From positions 3,796,001-3,860,000 of the forward strand of contig NC_021658.1 of the NCBI RefSeq assembly GCF_000418325.1: a DNA stretch of 64,000 nt, in the 5' to 3' direction. The notes beneath the pieces are model-generated. The model saw nothing but the letters and a program-made list of their open reading frames with translations, was not told where the DNA came from and searched no databases. The position numbers were made by a program, and so were the translations under genes. The stretch comes from Sorangium cellulosum So0157-2. GTDB lineage: Bacteria > Myxococcota_A > Polyangia > Polyangiales > Polyangiaceae. Shown in pieces: positions 54,234-62,677 of this stretch. Positions within the stretch are counted from its first letter, which is position 1; each line of letters opens with the position of its first letter.

Positions 54234-56337
54234 GGCGCCTGCCGCCGGGCGCGTCGGCGGCGAGGAGCGCGTCGAGGTCGGCGCGCGGGCAGAGCCGATC
54301 GAGCTTCGTGTACTCGGCGAGGAGCGCCGCGGCGAGGTGCGTCCGCCGGATCGGCGCGCCCTCGGCCGCGGCCCGGTAGGCCGCGGACAGCGCGGCGTTC
54401 CGGATCGCGCCCCCGGGCAGCTCGAACCGGCGGGCGAGCGCCCCGAGGTCCACGCCCGCGTCGACCGGCGCGCGCGGCGGGATCGACAGCCGCCAGATCC
54501 GCTCCCGCGCGGCGGCGTCCGGCTCCGGGAGCTCGATGACGTGGTGGAGCCGGCGCGCGAACGCCTCGTCCATGTTGCCCTTCAGGTTGGTGGCGAGGAG
54601 CACGACGCCCTCGTGCTCCTCGATGCGCTGGAGGAGGTAGTTGGTCTCCAGGTTGGCGTACCGGTCCGTGGCGGTGCCGACGGTGGTGCGCCGGCCGAAC
54701 AGGCCGTCCGCCTCGTCGAAGAACAGGACGGCGTGGGCGCGGTCCGCCTCGTCGAACAGGCGCGCGAGGTGCTGCTCCGTCTCGCCGATCCACTTGGAGA
54801 GGATCCGGGACGCGTCGATCCGGAAGAGCGGCATGGCGAGCTCGCCGGCGAGCACCTCGGCCGCGAGCGTCTTGCCGGTGCCGGGCCTGCCGAACAGCAG
54901 CGCCTTGACGCCCCGCCCGAGCGCGTGGTGCTGCGCGAAGCCCCACGCCTCGTCGACGAGCGCGCGGTGCGCGACGTGGGCCGCGACGGCGCGCAGCGCG
55001 TCGAGCGCGGGCGCCGGCAGGACCAGCCGGTCCCAGCCCGGCCGCGCCGGGCGCAGGGCGGCGAGGTCGCGCAGGCGGCTCTGGGTCGCGAGGCGGCACG
55101 CCGCCTCGACCCCGAGGGAGCGGGCCTGCGCGGCGGCGCGGTGGATGCGGCCGGGCGTGAAGGCGTAGCGCTCGGCGGCCCGCTGGATCTCGGCGTCCGG
55201 CAGCGCGCCGCCCGACGCCGCGCGCCAGAGGGCCGCGCGCTCGGCGGCGGGGGGCGTGCCGAGCTCCAGCAGGGCGAGGGGCCGCGCGCACAGGGGCTCG
55301 GGGACCAGGGCGCCCGCGTCGAGGAGCAGGGCGAGGGGCACGTCGCCGGCGGCGGCGAGCTCCTCGGCGGCGGCGTCGCCGAGCGGGCCGCGGACCGCGA
55401 GCCGCGCCCCGAGGATGCGCGCCTCGCGGAGCGCGATCGTCAGGAGGGGCGCCGCGCCGCCGGGGCGCGCGGCTGCGTCGCCGGCGCGGATCGCCGCGTC
55501 GCCGGCGCGCATCTCGAGCAGGAGCAGGGGGCGCCGCTCGCGCGCGGCGAGCGCGAGCGCGGCCGTCCGGCGGCCCGAGCCGGCGGGGCCGCTGGCGACG
55601 AGGGTCGCGTCGGGGGCGACCCCCTCGACGCGCGCGGCGAGGGCGGGCGGCGCCTCGCCGGGCGGCACGAGGGCGCACGCGCCGGCGGGGGTCGCGAGCG
55701 GCGACCAGCGCGCGGCGGCGGCGAACGTCGCGACGCGCGGATCGAGCGAGAGCGCGCCGTCGGGCCCGGCGCCGTCGACGTCGACGACGAGGCCGCGGCG
55801 GAGGGGGCGCGACGCGTCGAGCGCGAGGGCGACGCCGGTCGGGTCGTTGAGGAGCTCGGCGGCGGCGGCGTGGGTCGGGCGCGTGCGCTGGAGCGCGTCG
55901 TGGACGTGGCCGACGAGCGCGCCGACGCGCGGCTCGATCGCCCAGGCGACGAGGAGGCGCAGGAGGTCGCGCTCGGCGCGGCCGAGGCCGAGGCCGCGCT
56001 CGACGCGGCCGAGCGGCTCGTCGGGCTGGTCGTCGAGGAGGCGGTCGAGGGCGGCGCGGGCGCGCGCGGCGGCGCCTCCGGGGTCGAGGCCCGCGGGCGG
56101 GGGGCACGGCGCGGCGAGCTCCGCGAGCTGGGCGACGGTGCGGGCGACCTCCTCCGCGGGCGCGTAGGGGGCGTCGCTGGCGATGCCGGCGCGGCGGCGG
56201 GCGAGGGCCTCCGCGATCGCGTGCGCGGTGAAGCCGACGGCGAGGGCGAGCGCGGGGCGCGCGAGCGGGGGGGTGGGCGCGTCGGGGGACGGCGGCGCGA
56301 GGGCGGTGGGGTCGGCGCGGTGCGGGGCAGGGGGCAT
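54226..56337 (-). CDS. AAA+ ATPase of the contractile injection system (Afp15/Pvc15-like)
   Basis: A 703-residue ATPase. The N-terminal 450 residues include a winged-helix/degenerate ATPase half (AAERALWRAASGG-type helices, TLVASGPAGSGRRTAALALA near residue 250). The active module has LLFGRPGTGKTLAAEVLAGE (Walker A near 480), AVLFFDEADGLFGRRT (Walker B), VVLLATNLKGNMDEAFARR (sensor 1/Arg finger). This double layout and the KWIGETEQHLARLFDEADRA segment are typical of the eCIS ATPase that terminates Afp and PVC operons and is needed for particle assembly. It lies 28 bases after the tape-measure-like gene. ATG 56337. Confidence 0.88.
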   Translation of the reverse strand: MPPAPHRADPTALAPPSPDAPTPPLARPALALAVGFTAHAIAEALARRRAGIASDAPYAPAEEVARTVAQLAELAAPCPPPAGLDPGGAAARARAALDRLLDDQPDEPLGRVERGLGLGRAERDLLRLLVAWAIEPRVGALVGHVHDALQRTRPTHAAAAELLNDPTGVALALDASRPLRRGLVVDVDGAGPDGALSLDPRVATFAAAARWSPLATPAGACALVPPGEAPPALAARVEGVAPDATLVASGPAGSGRRTAALALAARERRPLLLLEMRAGDAAIRAGDAAARPGGAAPLLTIALREARILGARLAVRGPLGDAAAEELAAAGDVPLALLLDAGALVPEPLCARPLALLELGTPPAAERAALWRAASGGALPDAEIQRAAERYAFTPGRIHRAAAQARSLGVEAACRLATQSRLRDLAALRPARPGWDRLVLPAPALDALRAVAAHVAHRALVDEAWGFAQHHALGRGVKALLFGRPGTGKTLAAEVLAGELAMPLFRIDASRILSKWIGETEQHLARLFDEADRAHAVLFFDEADGLFGRRTTVGTATDRYANLETNYLLQRIEEHEGVVLLATNLKGNMDEAFARRLHHVIELPEPDAAARERIWRLSIPPRAPVDAGVDLGALARRFELPGGAIRNAALSAAYRAAAEGAPIRRTHLAAALLAEYTKLDRLCPRADLDALLAADAPGGRRLR

Positions 56338-56365
56338 GGCGGGGGTCTCCTCCTCGGTCCTGCGC

Positions 56366-59161
56366 TCACTCCTGCTCGCCGAACGCGAAGCGGAGCGGGC
56401 CCTCGTCGAGCCATGGGACCTGCGCGATGTCGAAGGACAGTCCAGCGCGCAGGAGCGCCTCGTAGCCCCGCGTGAACGGCAGGCGCACCTCGAGCGCTGC
56501 CTCGGTGCGCCGGAGGACGCCGGGGATGGCGATGACGTCCTGGGCGAGGTCCTCGGCGCCTGCAGGGAAGCCCGCGAGCCGGAGGCGCGCCTGCGCGACG
56601 GCCGCGCGCGCCCAGGCGGCGCACGCGGCGTCGTGGGTCGACGCGGCGTCGAGAGGCGCGGCGCCATCGAGGGCGGCGCGGGCGAGGGCGGCGCAGCGGT
56701 CCGGGGTCCACGAGGCGGCCTCGGCCTCGCGTTCCTCGGGGGCGGGAGCGTCGAGGAGGCCGGCGAGCATCCAGGCGGCCGGGTCGTCGGCCCATTCCTC
56801 GCCGAGCTCCGCGGCGAGGATGCGGCGGAGGACCGCGCAAAGGGCGAGGGTGGGCTCCGGCTGGATGGCCTCGACGGCGTGGGCCCACCCGAGGTCGAGC
56901 AGCGGGCGGACGAGGAACGCGAGGCCGGCGGCTCGGGAGAAGATCGCCGTCTCCTCGGGCGGGAGGTCCGGAAGCACGAGCGAGACGTCGGGGCGGGCCG
57001 CGAACGGCGACGGCGCGAGCGGGTCGGTCGCCGCCGAGACGGGTGCGGCGGCTGCCGACGGGCGCGCTGGCCGAGGCGTCGCGCCTGCGGGAGGGACAGA
57101 TGGGGGGCCTGAGGCGGGCTGCGAGGGCGTCGGAGCGGCCTGCGAGGGCGTCGGAGCGGCCTGCGAAGGCGTCGAGGCGGCGGCGCCGACGAGCTGCTCG
57201 ATCGTGGCGAGCGCGTGCCCGCGAAGGGATGGCGCACCGAGCAGGGCTGCGGGCGTGCTGCGGCACAGCTCGGCGAAGGCGAGCACCAGCTTCACGGCCG
57301 GTGGAAGATGCGCGGGATCGATGCGTGGCCCCGGCGGGCCGGCATCGGACGTGAGGAGGGCGTTCAGGGCGGGGGCGTCGCTCGCGTCGACCCAGCCGGC
57401 CGCGGTCAGATCGCGCAGTGCCCGCGACTCCGCAGCTCGAAGCGCGCCGGCAGCTTGCGGCTGCGCCGCGAGGCGCGGACCCGCCTCGAGCAGCTCCGCG
57501 TGAACGCAGGCGAGCAACGCGCGCGCGGTGGGCTCGTCGAGCTGTCCGACCAGCTCGGACAGGCAACGGCGGCGGGCTAGGCGGCCGAGCTCGGCGAGAG
57601 GGCGGGCAGCCATGAGCATCGTGCTGCGCCTCGGGTCGTCGGCCGCCACGGCGAGCGTCCGCGGCTCGGTGCGCAGCACCGGCGGCTCGACGCTCCGTGC
57701 CGGGGGTGGTTGCGGCGCCACGCGCCTCTCGGGCCTCGCCCTGTCGGCGCGGGAGACGGCCGCGCCCCGAGCGCCCCGCGCAGGAGGGGGCTCCGCCGTG
57801 ATGGCGCCTCCCGCATCCCTGTCCCGGCGCGCGTCCACCCGATCCTCGTCGACCCCGTGCGCCGCAGGGGGCGACCCGCCCAGCGCGGACTCCGTTGGCG
57901 CGGCGCTTCGATCCGGCGGAGCCTGCTGGCGAGGCTCGGCAGGCGCGAGGCGCCCGGCAGGTCCCCCGGCGGCGTCTTCCGCGTCGGGCGCCTCTGGCAG
58001 GGCGCCGGGATCGCCCGCGGCATCGATGGCGCCAGGATCCGCGAGATCGATCGCGTCGAGCCCATGGCGCGCGATGACGGCGAGCACGGCAGCGCGCCAT
58101 GCGCGCGATCGGGCGAGCGCGCCCCGGCCCGTCCGGCTCATCTCGGCCAGGGCGAGCACGAGCTGCACCGGCGCGGCGAGGGCCTCGCCGGCCCACGCGA
58201 TCGCGCGGAGGGCGCGCGCCCTGGCCGACTCGATCCGCGCCATGGCGGCCTCACGAAGCGACGGGGCGCCCGCGAGCGCGCCGTCGCCGCAGTCGGCGAG
58301 CTCCTCGACCACGCGTTCGAGCAGGGACAGGGCCGCTGCGGCACCCGGGGCACGTGAGCCGCGGGGCGAGGGGCGCGCCGCGCCGCCGGTGGGCCGCCCG
58401 GCGCCGTCGGCCAGCCCCGCGGCGTCGGCGCCGCCCGCGGCGTCGGCGCCGCCCGTGGCATCGGCATCGGCACCGCCTGCGGCGCCGACGCCCATCGCCA
58501 GCGCGAGCGCCTCCGCCAGACAGCCGAGGAGGCGCGCCCGGGCCAGGCGGCCTAGCAGCGCCAGCGGGCGAGGCGCGCGGAGCGCCGCGGCGATGAGCGC
58601 GCCGGGGGAGGTGTGCGCGCCCTCCGGCGAAGTCCGCCTGAGCGCGGCCCACCGCGGCTCACGCCCCCCCGCTTCGCTGGGAACCAGGGCCGTGCTCGGC
58701 GCCGCCGCGTCGAGCTCCGGCCGGCGATCCCGGCCCTCGAGCGGCGCCGCCGGCCGCCCGAGCAGCGCGGCGACCGCGGCGGCGGGCTGGCCGGCGCGCG
58801 CGGCCTGCGCGGCAGCGTGGAGCAGACGCGCGCGGCTCGCGGGGACGCGCGCCGGCACGGGAGGGCGATCGACCGCTTCGCGCGGCGAGGTCGGGTCGCG
58901 GGCGCAGAACGCCGCCTGCGCGATCGCGTCCGCCAGCGCGCGGGCGACCGCGTCGGCGGGCGACTCGCCCGCCAGGACGGCGACGCGGAGGTGGATCGAC
59001 AGGCGCGGGAGGACCATCGCCTCCGGGAGATCGGGCAAGGCGTCGAGCAGGCGCTCCAGCGCCGCGAGCACGGCCCCGACGAACGCATCCGCGGCGGCGA
59101 CCGGCGCGGGCACGCCGCGGACGTGCAGCCGGAGCCGGGCGATCGCGACCTCGGCCGTCAT
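56366..59161 (-). CDS. contractile injection system tape-measure-like protein
   Basis: A 931-residue, Ala/Pro/Arg-rich protein. The N-terminus (IARLRLHVRGVPAPVAAADA) and the C-terminal region (FSRAAGLAFLVRPLLDLGWA; ending LPFTRGYEALLRAGLSFDIA followed by PWLDEGPLRF) match the layout of the CIS tape-measure family (Afp14/Pvc14 type), whose length sets the particle length. A central repeat region contains two related helical units (ALAGAPSLREAAMARIESAR and ALLGAPSLRGHALATIEQLV), a PSQAAPT triple repeat and an AAGGADA repeat. It lies between an accessory gene and the AAA+ gene, the same order as in Afp/PVC operons. Assignment rests on end motifs and order, not alignment. Confidence 0.75.
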   Translation of the reverse strand: MTAEVAIARLRLHVRGVPAPVAAADAFVGAVLAALERLLDALPDLPEAMVLPRLSIHLRVAVLAGESPADAVARALADAIAQAAFCARDPTSPREAVDRPPVPARVPASRARLLHAAAQAARAGQPAAAVAALLGRPAAPLEGRDRRPELDAAAPSTALVPSEAGGREPRWAALRRTSPEGAHTSPGALIAAALRAPRPLALLGRLARARLLGCLAEALALAMGVGAAGGADADATGGADAAGGADAAGLADGAGRPTGGAARPSPRGSRAPGAAAALSLLERVVEELADCGDGALAGAPSLREAAMARIESARARALRAIAWAGEALAAPVQLVLALAEMSRTGRGALARSRAWRAAVLAVIARHGLDAIDLADPGAIDAAGDPGALPEAPDAEDAAGGPAGRLAPAEPRQQAPPDRSAAPTESALGGSPPAAHGVDEDRVDARRDRDAGGAITAEPPPARGARGAAVSRADRARPERRVAPQPPPARSVEPPVLRTEPRTLAVAADDPRRSTMLMAARPLAELGRLARRRCLSELVGQLDEPTARALLACVHAELLEAGPRLAAQPQAAGALRAAESRALRDLTAAGWVDASDAPALNALLTSDAGPPGPRIDPAHLPPAVKLVLAFAELCRSTPAALLGAPSLRGHALATIEQLVGAAASTPSQAAPTPSQAAPTPSQPASGPPSVPPAGATPRPARPSAAAAPVSAATDPLAPSPFAARPDVSLVLPDLPPEETAIFSRAAGLAFLVRPLLDLGWAHAVEAIQPEPTLALCAVLRRILAAELGEEWADDPAAWMLAGLLDAPAPEEREAEAASWTPDRCAALARAALDGAAPLDAASTHDAACAAWARAAVAQARLRLAGFPAGAEDLAQDVIAIPGVLRRTEAALEVRLPFTRGYEALLRAGLSFDIAQVPWLDEGPLRFAFGEQE

Positions 59162-59261
59162 GTCCGCGCTCCGCAGCCCATCCGGCCGGCGGGGGGCTTC
59201 CCTCCGCCGGCCGCTCCGCCGCGGCGACCCTCGTCTTCCGGCGCCATCGCCCCGTTCCCCG

Positions 59262-60428
59262 TCAGCCGAGGCACACCAGCACGCGGATCTCTCCGCCCCC
59301 CTCGACGGCCTCGAGCGCCTTCGCCACCAGCGTGCCGGTCCGCGGCTCCTCGGCGCGCGACAGCGCGCCCTCTTCCTCGCCGATCGTGAGCCAGTCCCCC
59401 GGCCGGACCGCGCCCGTGACCCGCGCCCGCGCCGCGCCGGAGACGACCACCCTGGCCCTGGTTCCCTCGGCGCTCGCCACCACCCCGAGCACCCTGGCCT
59501 GCTCCTTCCTGCTGGCCGGCCGCACGCCCGTCTCGCCCCACGTCACCGCCCGGCGCGGCAGCGAGGCGGCGTCCCCCTCGGCCTGCAGCTCGCAGGCGAG
59601 CCCCTCCTGCGCGACGAGCCCGCCGGTGAAGAAGGCCTGGGCGTGGTGCACCGCCTCGTGGTGGAAGTGCACGCCGCGCACCGGGTCGAGCTCGATCGCG
59701 ACCGCGAGCTCGCCGCCTTGCGCCGCCCTCCACGCGCGCGGGTGCGCGAGCGCCGCGCCGACCAGGCCGGCGTGCTGCACGCCCGCCGCCGGCTCGGGCG
59801 CCGCGCGCGCCGCGGGCTCGGCGCGGGCCCCGGGCTCCGCTGCCGGCGCCGCGCGGTGCGGCGGTCGCGCCGCGGCGCGCACGCTGGCCCGGCCCTCGCC
59901 GTCGAAATCCACGTAGCCGAGGCGCACCCGGCCCTGACCGGGGCCGCGCTGCTCCCCGAGCGCCGCGTGCGGCGAGAGGCGCGGCCCCTCGCGGCGACCC
60001 GCGGGCTCCGGCGGCCTGGGCTCCGCCTCGAGGTCGATCCGGTGCCCCTCGACGATCCAGCGCTCGGACGGCCGATCGCCGAACACGCCGCGGAGCTCCG
60101 CCTCCTCGCGCTCCGCGTACGCGAGGTACACCGCGTAGCTCGCGTCGCGCGCGCTCCGGCCGGGGAGCAGCGCGGAGAGGTCCTCCGGGCTCCGGACCAC
60201 GATCGCCCGGCCGTCGCCGCCGAAGGCCACCCCGGGCTCGACGCGGACGATCTCGCCCCGCGCCTCGGTGCGCACCACCCCGAGCTCCAGGCCGAACGCG
60301 ACGCCGAACATGTCGCGGGCGAGCGAGCGCCGCTCGAGCGCCGCGCGGAAGTAGTCCTGATCGGCCGACAGCTGCTCGGCGCCGAGCACCTGCCCGTTCT
60401 CGTAGGCGACGCGGATGCGATCGGCCAT
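59262..60428 (-). CDS. eCIS accessory protein, unknown
   Basis: A 388-residue protein (MADRIRVAYENGQVLGAEQL). The N-terminal 110 residues resemble those of the two upstream proteins: an early DQDYF segment, then LGVVRTEARGEIVRVEPGVAF, FGGDGRAIVV-type strands seen in fibre- or baseplate-associated proteins. A Pro/Ala/Arg linker follows near 170-220. The C-terminus ends with a beta domain (TGAVRPGDWLTIGEEEG, AKALEAVEGGGEIRVLVCLG) that looks like the self-trimming/tip domain of tail fibres. In Afp/PVC the fibre gene occupies this operon position, so a fibre or tail-tip role is a fair guess. It starts 3 bases after the upstream gene. Confidence 0.6.
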   Translation of the reverse strand: MADRIRVAYENGQVLGAEQLSADQDYFRAALERRSLARDMFGVAFGLELGVVRTEARGEIVRVEPGVAFGGDGRAIVVRSPEDLSALLPGRSARDASYAVYLAYAEREEAELRGVFGDRPSERWIVEGHRIDLEAEPRPPEPAGRREGPRLSPHAALGEQRGPGQGRVRLGYVDFDGEGRASVRAAARPPHRAAPAAEPGARAEPAARAAPEPAAGVQHAGLVGAALAHPRAWRAAQGGELAVAIELDPVRGVHFHHEAVHHAQAFFTGGLVAQEGLACELQAEGDAASLPRRAVTWGETGVRPASRKEQARVLGVVASAEGTRARVVVSGAARARVTGAVRPGDWLTIGEEEGALSRAEEPRTGTLVAKALEAVEGGGEIRVLVCLG

Positions 60429-60431
60429 GGC

Positions 60432-61768
60432 TCAGCACCCCCCCCGCGACCGCAGCGCCGCCTCGAGCTCGTTCACGCGCCGCCTCAGCGCCTCGAGCTC
60501 GTCGCCGCCCGCGCCCGGCGCGCCGCCGCGCCCGCCGTCCCGGCCGACCTCCGGGGCGGCGCACGGCGCGGACGCGGCCGGCGGCGCCTGCTCCAGCTCC
60601 GCGCGCGCGTCCGCGGGCGCGCCCCGGAGGAGGCGCTCGAGCATCCACGCGACGAGGTACGTCAGGTCGGCGTTCGACAGCACCGGCCGCCGCAGCGGCC
60701 GGACCTCGACGATCGATCGGCCGGCGACCTGCGCGAACCGCACCTCCCCGAGCGCGACGAGCGCCTCGCCGCGGGCCGGCGGGAACGCCACGCCGGCGAT
60801 CACGTCGAGGATCGCCCCCACCCCGGCGTCGGGCGGGCCGTGCTCCGCCGGCGCCGCGCCGATGCCCGCGATCGCCGCCGCGTTGCGCGGCAGGTTCCAG
60901 CGCCGCGCCAGCCAGTCGGCGTACGTCTGCGCCCCGGCCCCGCCCCGCACGCCGACGGGCGGGGTGCAGACGTCGGAAGAGCGTCGTGGCGCCGGGACGG
61001 CGCAGCGCCGCAGGCGTCGTGGGGCGCCCCTGCCTCGGGCGCCCGCGCCTCGTGGGCCCGCGCCTCGTGCGCCTCGGCGCACGGGTCGGGGAGGCAGCCG
61101 GACACCCAGTATTCGTCGGGCAGGCGGGCGAGCCACACGAACCGCACCCGCTCCTCGACGCGCGCATGGTCGCCGCCCGGCTCCGCGCCCGGCGCGCACC
61201 CCGCGCTGTACCTCGGCTGGAGCGCCGCGAGGTGGTCGTCGTAGACCGCCGCCAGCACGAAGGTCTCGTCGTCCGGCGAGCCCGAGGGCTCGGCGCCCGA
61301 GGCGCGGCGCGCATCCCCGACGTGCGCGCGCTCCGGCCGGACGAGGCGCGCGGTGCCGCCGTGGACCAGCGCGCGGCCCCGCGCGTCGAGCGCGACCCCG
61401 GGGCCGACGCGGACGGCGCACGCGTCGGCGTCGGGCGACAGCGCGTAGCCGCCGTAGACACCCCACCCCGCGGTGACCGTGGCCGCGAGGCGCTGGGCGA
61501 GGCGGGCATGGTCGACGATCGCGCGCAGGTCGGCGTCGGTCACGAGCTGCCCTGGAAAGAAGCGGGGCCGCGGGGGCAGGCAGGGCGCGGCCGGGGGGCC
61601 CGGGCGACGCGTCGCCTCCTCGGTGCCCGACCGGCACGCGGCGCCGGGGAGCGCGCAGCGCGAGCAACCCTCGCAGCCGCAGCCGCAGGCGCGCCGGGAC
61701 CAGGGGGAGCGCTCCTCGGCGACCGCGCCGGCGCAGCCGCAGGGGCGGGAGAGCAGCGGCGCGGTCAT
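60432..61768 (-). pseudogene. eCIS accessory protein with Cys-rich N-terminus, frame broken at an adapter-like sequence
   Basis: ATG 61768 overlaps the upstream stop by four bases. The N-terminus is strikingly Cys-rich (PCGCAGAV, ACGCGCEGCSRCALPGAAC: about ten Cys in 40 residues). A beta domain follows (RFFPGQLVTDADLRAIVDHA, YALSPDADACAVRVGPGVAL, RFVWLARLPDEYWVSGCLPD) like that of the upstream protein. Near 60973-60988 the frame is lost; another frame continues with VRGGAGAQTYADWLARRWNL and a C-terminal helical coil (DELEALRRRVNELEAALRSR) to 60432. The break coincides exactly with 16 bases identical to an Illumina adapter, so the gene is probably intact in nature. Its role is presumably in the baseplate or tail tip; not recognised further. 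Confidence 0.65.
60973..60988 (+). other. 16-base match to an Illumina adapter (possible assembly artefact)
   Basis: TCGGAAGAGCGTCGTG, reverse complement CACGACGCTCTTCCGA, is identical to 16 bases of the TruSeq universal adapter. It lies precisely where the coding frame of the surrounding gene changes. Chance identity is possible but unlikely at that spot. Confidence 0.6.
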
Positions 61769-62616
61769 CGCCCCCTCCGCGCGAGGTGGAGCGCGTGCCG
61801 CGCGAGCCCGGCGATCAGCGCCGTGGGCAGGAGCAGGGGGCGGATCGCGCAGTTGTCGACGTCGAGCACCTCGCCGCCGGGCACCACGCGGACGCGGGCC
61901 AGACCCGCGCAGCCGTGGCGCTCGCGGCAGCCCCCCGCGGCGTGCGCCGGCGCCTCGTCGAGGATGAAGTCGCAGAGGAGCGTGTCGAGCCGCTCCCGCT
62001 CGCACCGGTGCAGGCGGTCGAGGAGCCGGCCCACCGCCCCCGGCTCAGGATCGGGCGGATCCGCGGAGACGTCGATCCGGAACCCGTGCCGCACGCGCGA
62101 CGGTGCGCACGCCGGCGCGCACCCGCCCTCGGGCGCCCCGAGCGCCTGGATGGGCCGCTCCGGCGCCTCGTCGTAGCAGAGCGACAGGTAGACCTCGACC
62201 GGCTCGGGATCGCAGCGCCCCGCGCGCGACGGCGCCCGCGCGTCCTCCCGCCCGAGCCGCTCCCCGCGCCGCGAGAGCGCCCTCGCCGCGGCGTCGCGCA
62301 GCGAGACGCGCACGTCCTTCTCCACCCGGATCTCCCGGCCCAGGCAGTCGATCGCGACCCCGCGGCGCACGAGCACCGCCTCGCAGCCCTCGGCCGCGTC
62401 GACCCGGAGGCCGGCGGCGGTGCCGCAGCCGTGCAGCTCGGCGAGGTGGCGGCGGGCGTTCCCGAGGTGGAGCTGCTGCTCCTCGGTCATGTCCTGCGCC
62501 TCGAGGAGCATGCCGTAGAAGTACCGGTTGCGGGTGACGGCGCTCGGGTGGAACGCGGGCCCGGGAGGCTCGTGTTCGTGCGGGCGAGGCCGGTCGGTAG
62601 GGTCGTGCGTGGGCAT
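61765..62616 (-). CDS. eCIS-associated protein with RNRYFYGMLL motif
   Basis: A 283-residue protein. The early TRNRYFYGMLLEAQDMTEEQ and ARRHLAELHGCGTAAGLRV form a signature I associate with hypothetical proteins encoded in phage-tail-like/eCIS clusters of actinobacteria and myxobacteria. Beta strands follow (GVAIDCLGREIRVEKDVRV, EPVEVYLSLCYDEAPERPI), with many cysteines in the C-terminal half (CAPACAP, LLCDF, GGCRERHGCAGL). It probably forms part of the baseplate or tail tip. It is coupled to the next gene by an ATGA overlap. ATG 62616. Exact role unknown. Confidence 0.75.
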   Translation of the reverse strand: MPTHDPTDRPRPHEHEPPGPAFHPSAVTRNRYFYGMLLEAQDMTEEQQLHLGNARRHLAELHGCGTAAGLRVDAAEGCEAVLVRRGVAIDCLGREIRVEKDVRVSLRDAAARALSRRGERLGREDARAPSRAGRCDPEPVEVYLSLCYDEAPERPIQALGAPEGGCAPACAPSRVRHGFRIDVSADPPDPEPGAVGRLLDRLHRCERERLDTLLCDFILDEAPAHAAGGCRERHGCAGLARVRVVPGGEVLDVDNCAIRPLLLPTALIAGLARHALHLARRGR

Positions 62617-62677
62617 GCGCTCTCCTTGCGTTGCGTGACTTGCGAGACCTTCGTGGTTCTCGTGACCTGCGTTGCGA

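Noticed and set aside
54337..61244. Very long plus-strand frames across the eCIS genes
   Set aside because: Antisense shadows; minus-strand genes show overlapping starts and stops, motifs and an operon order.
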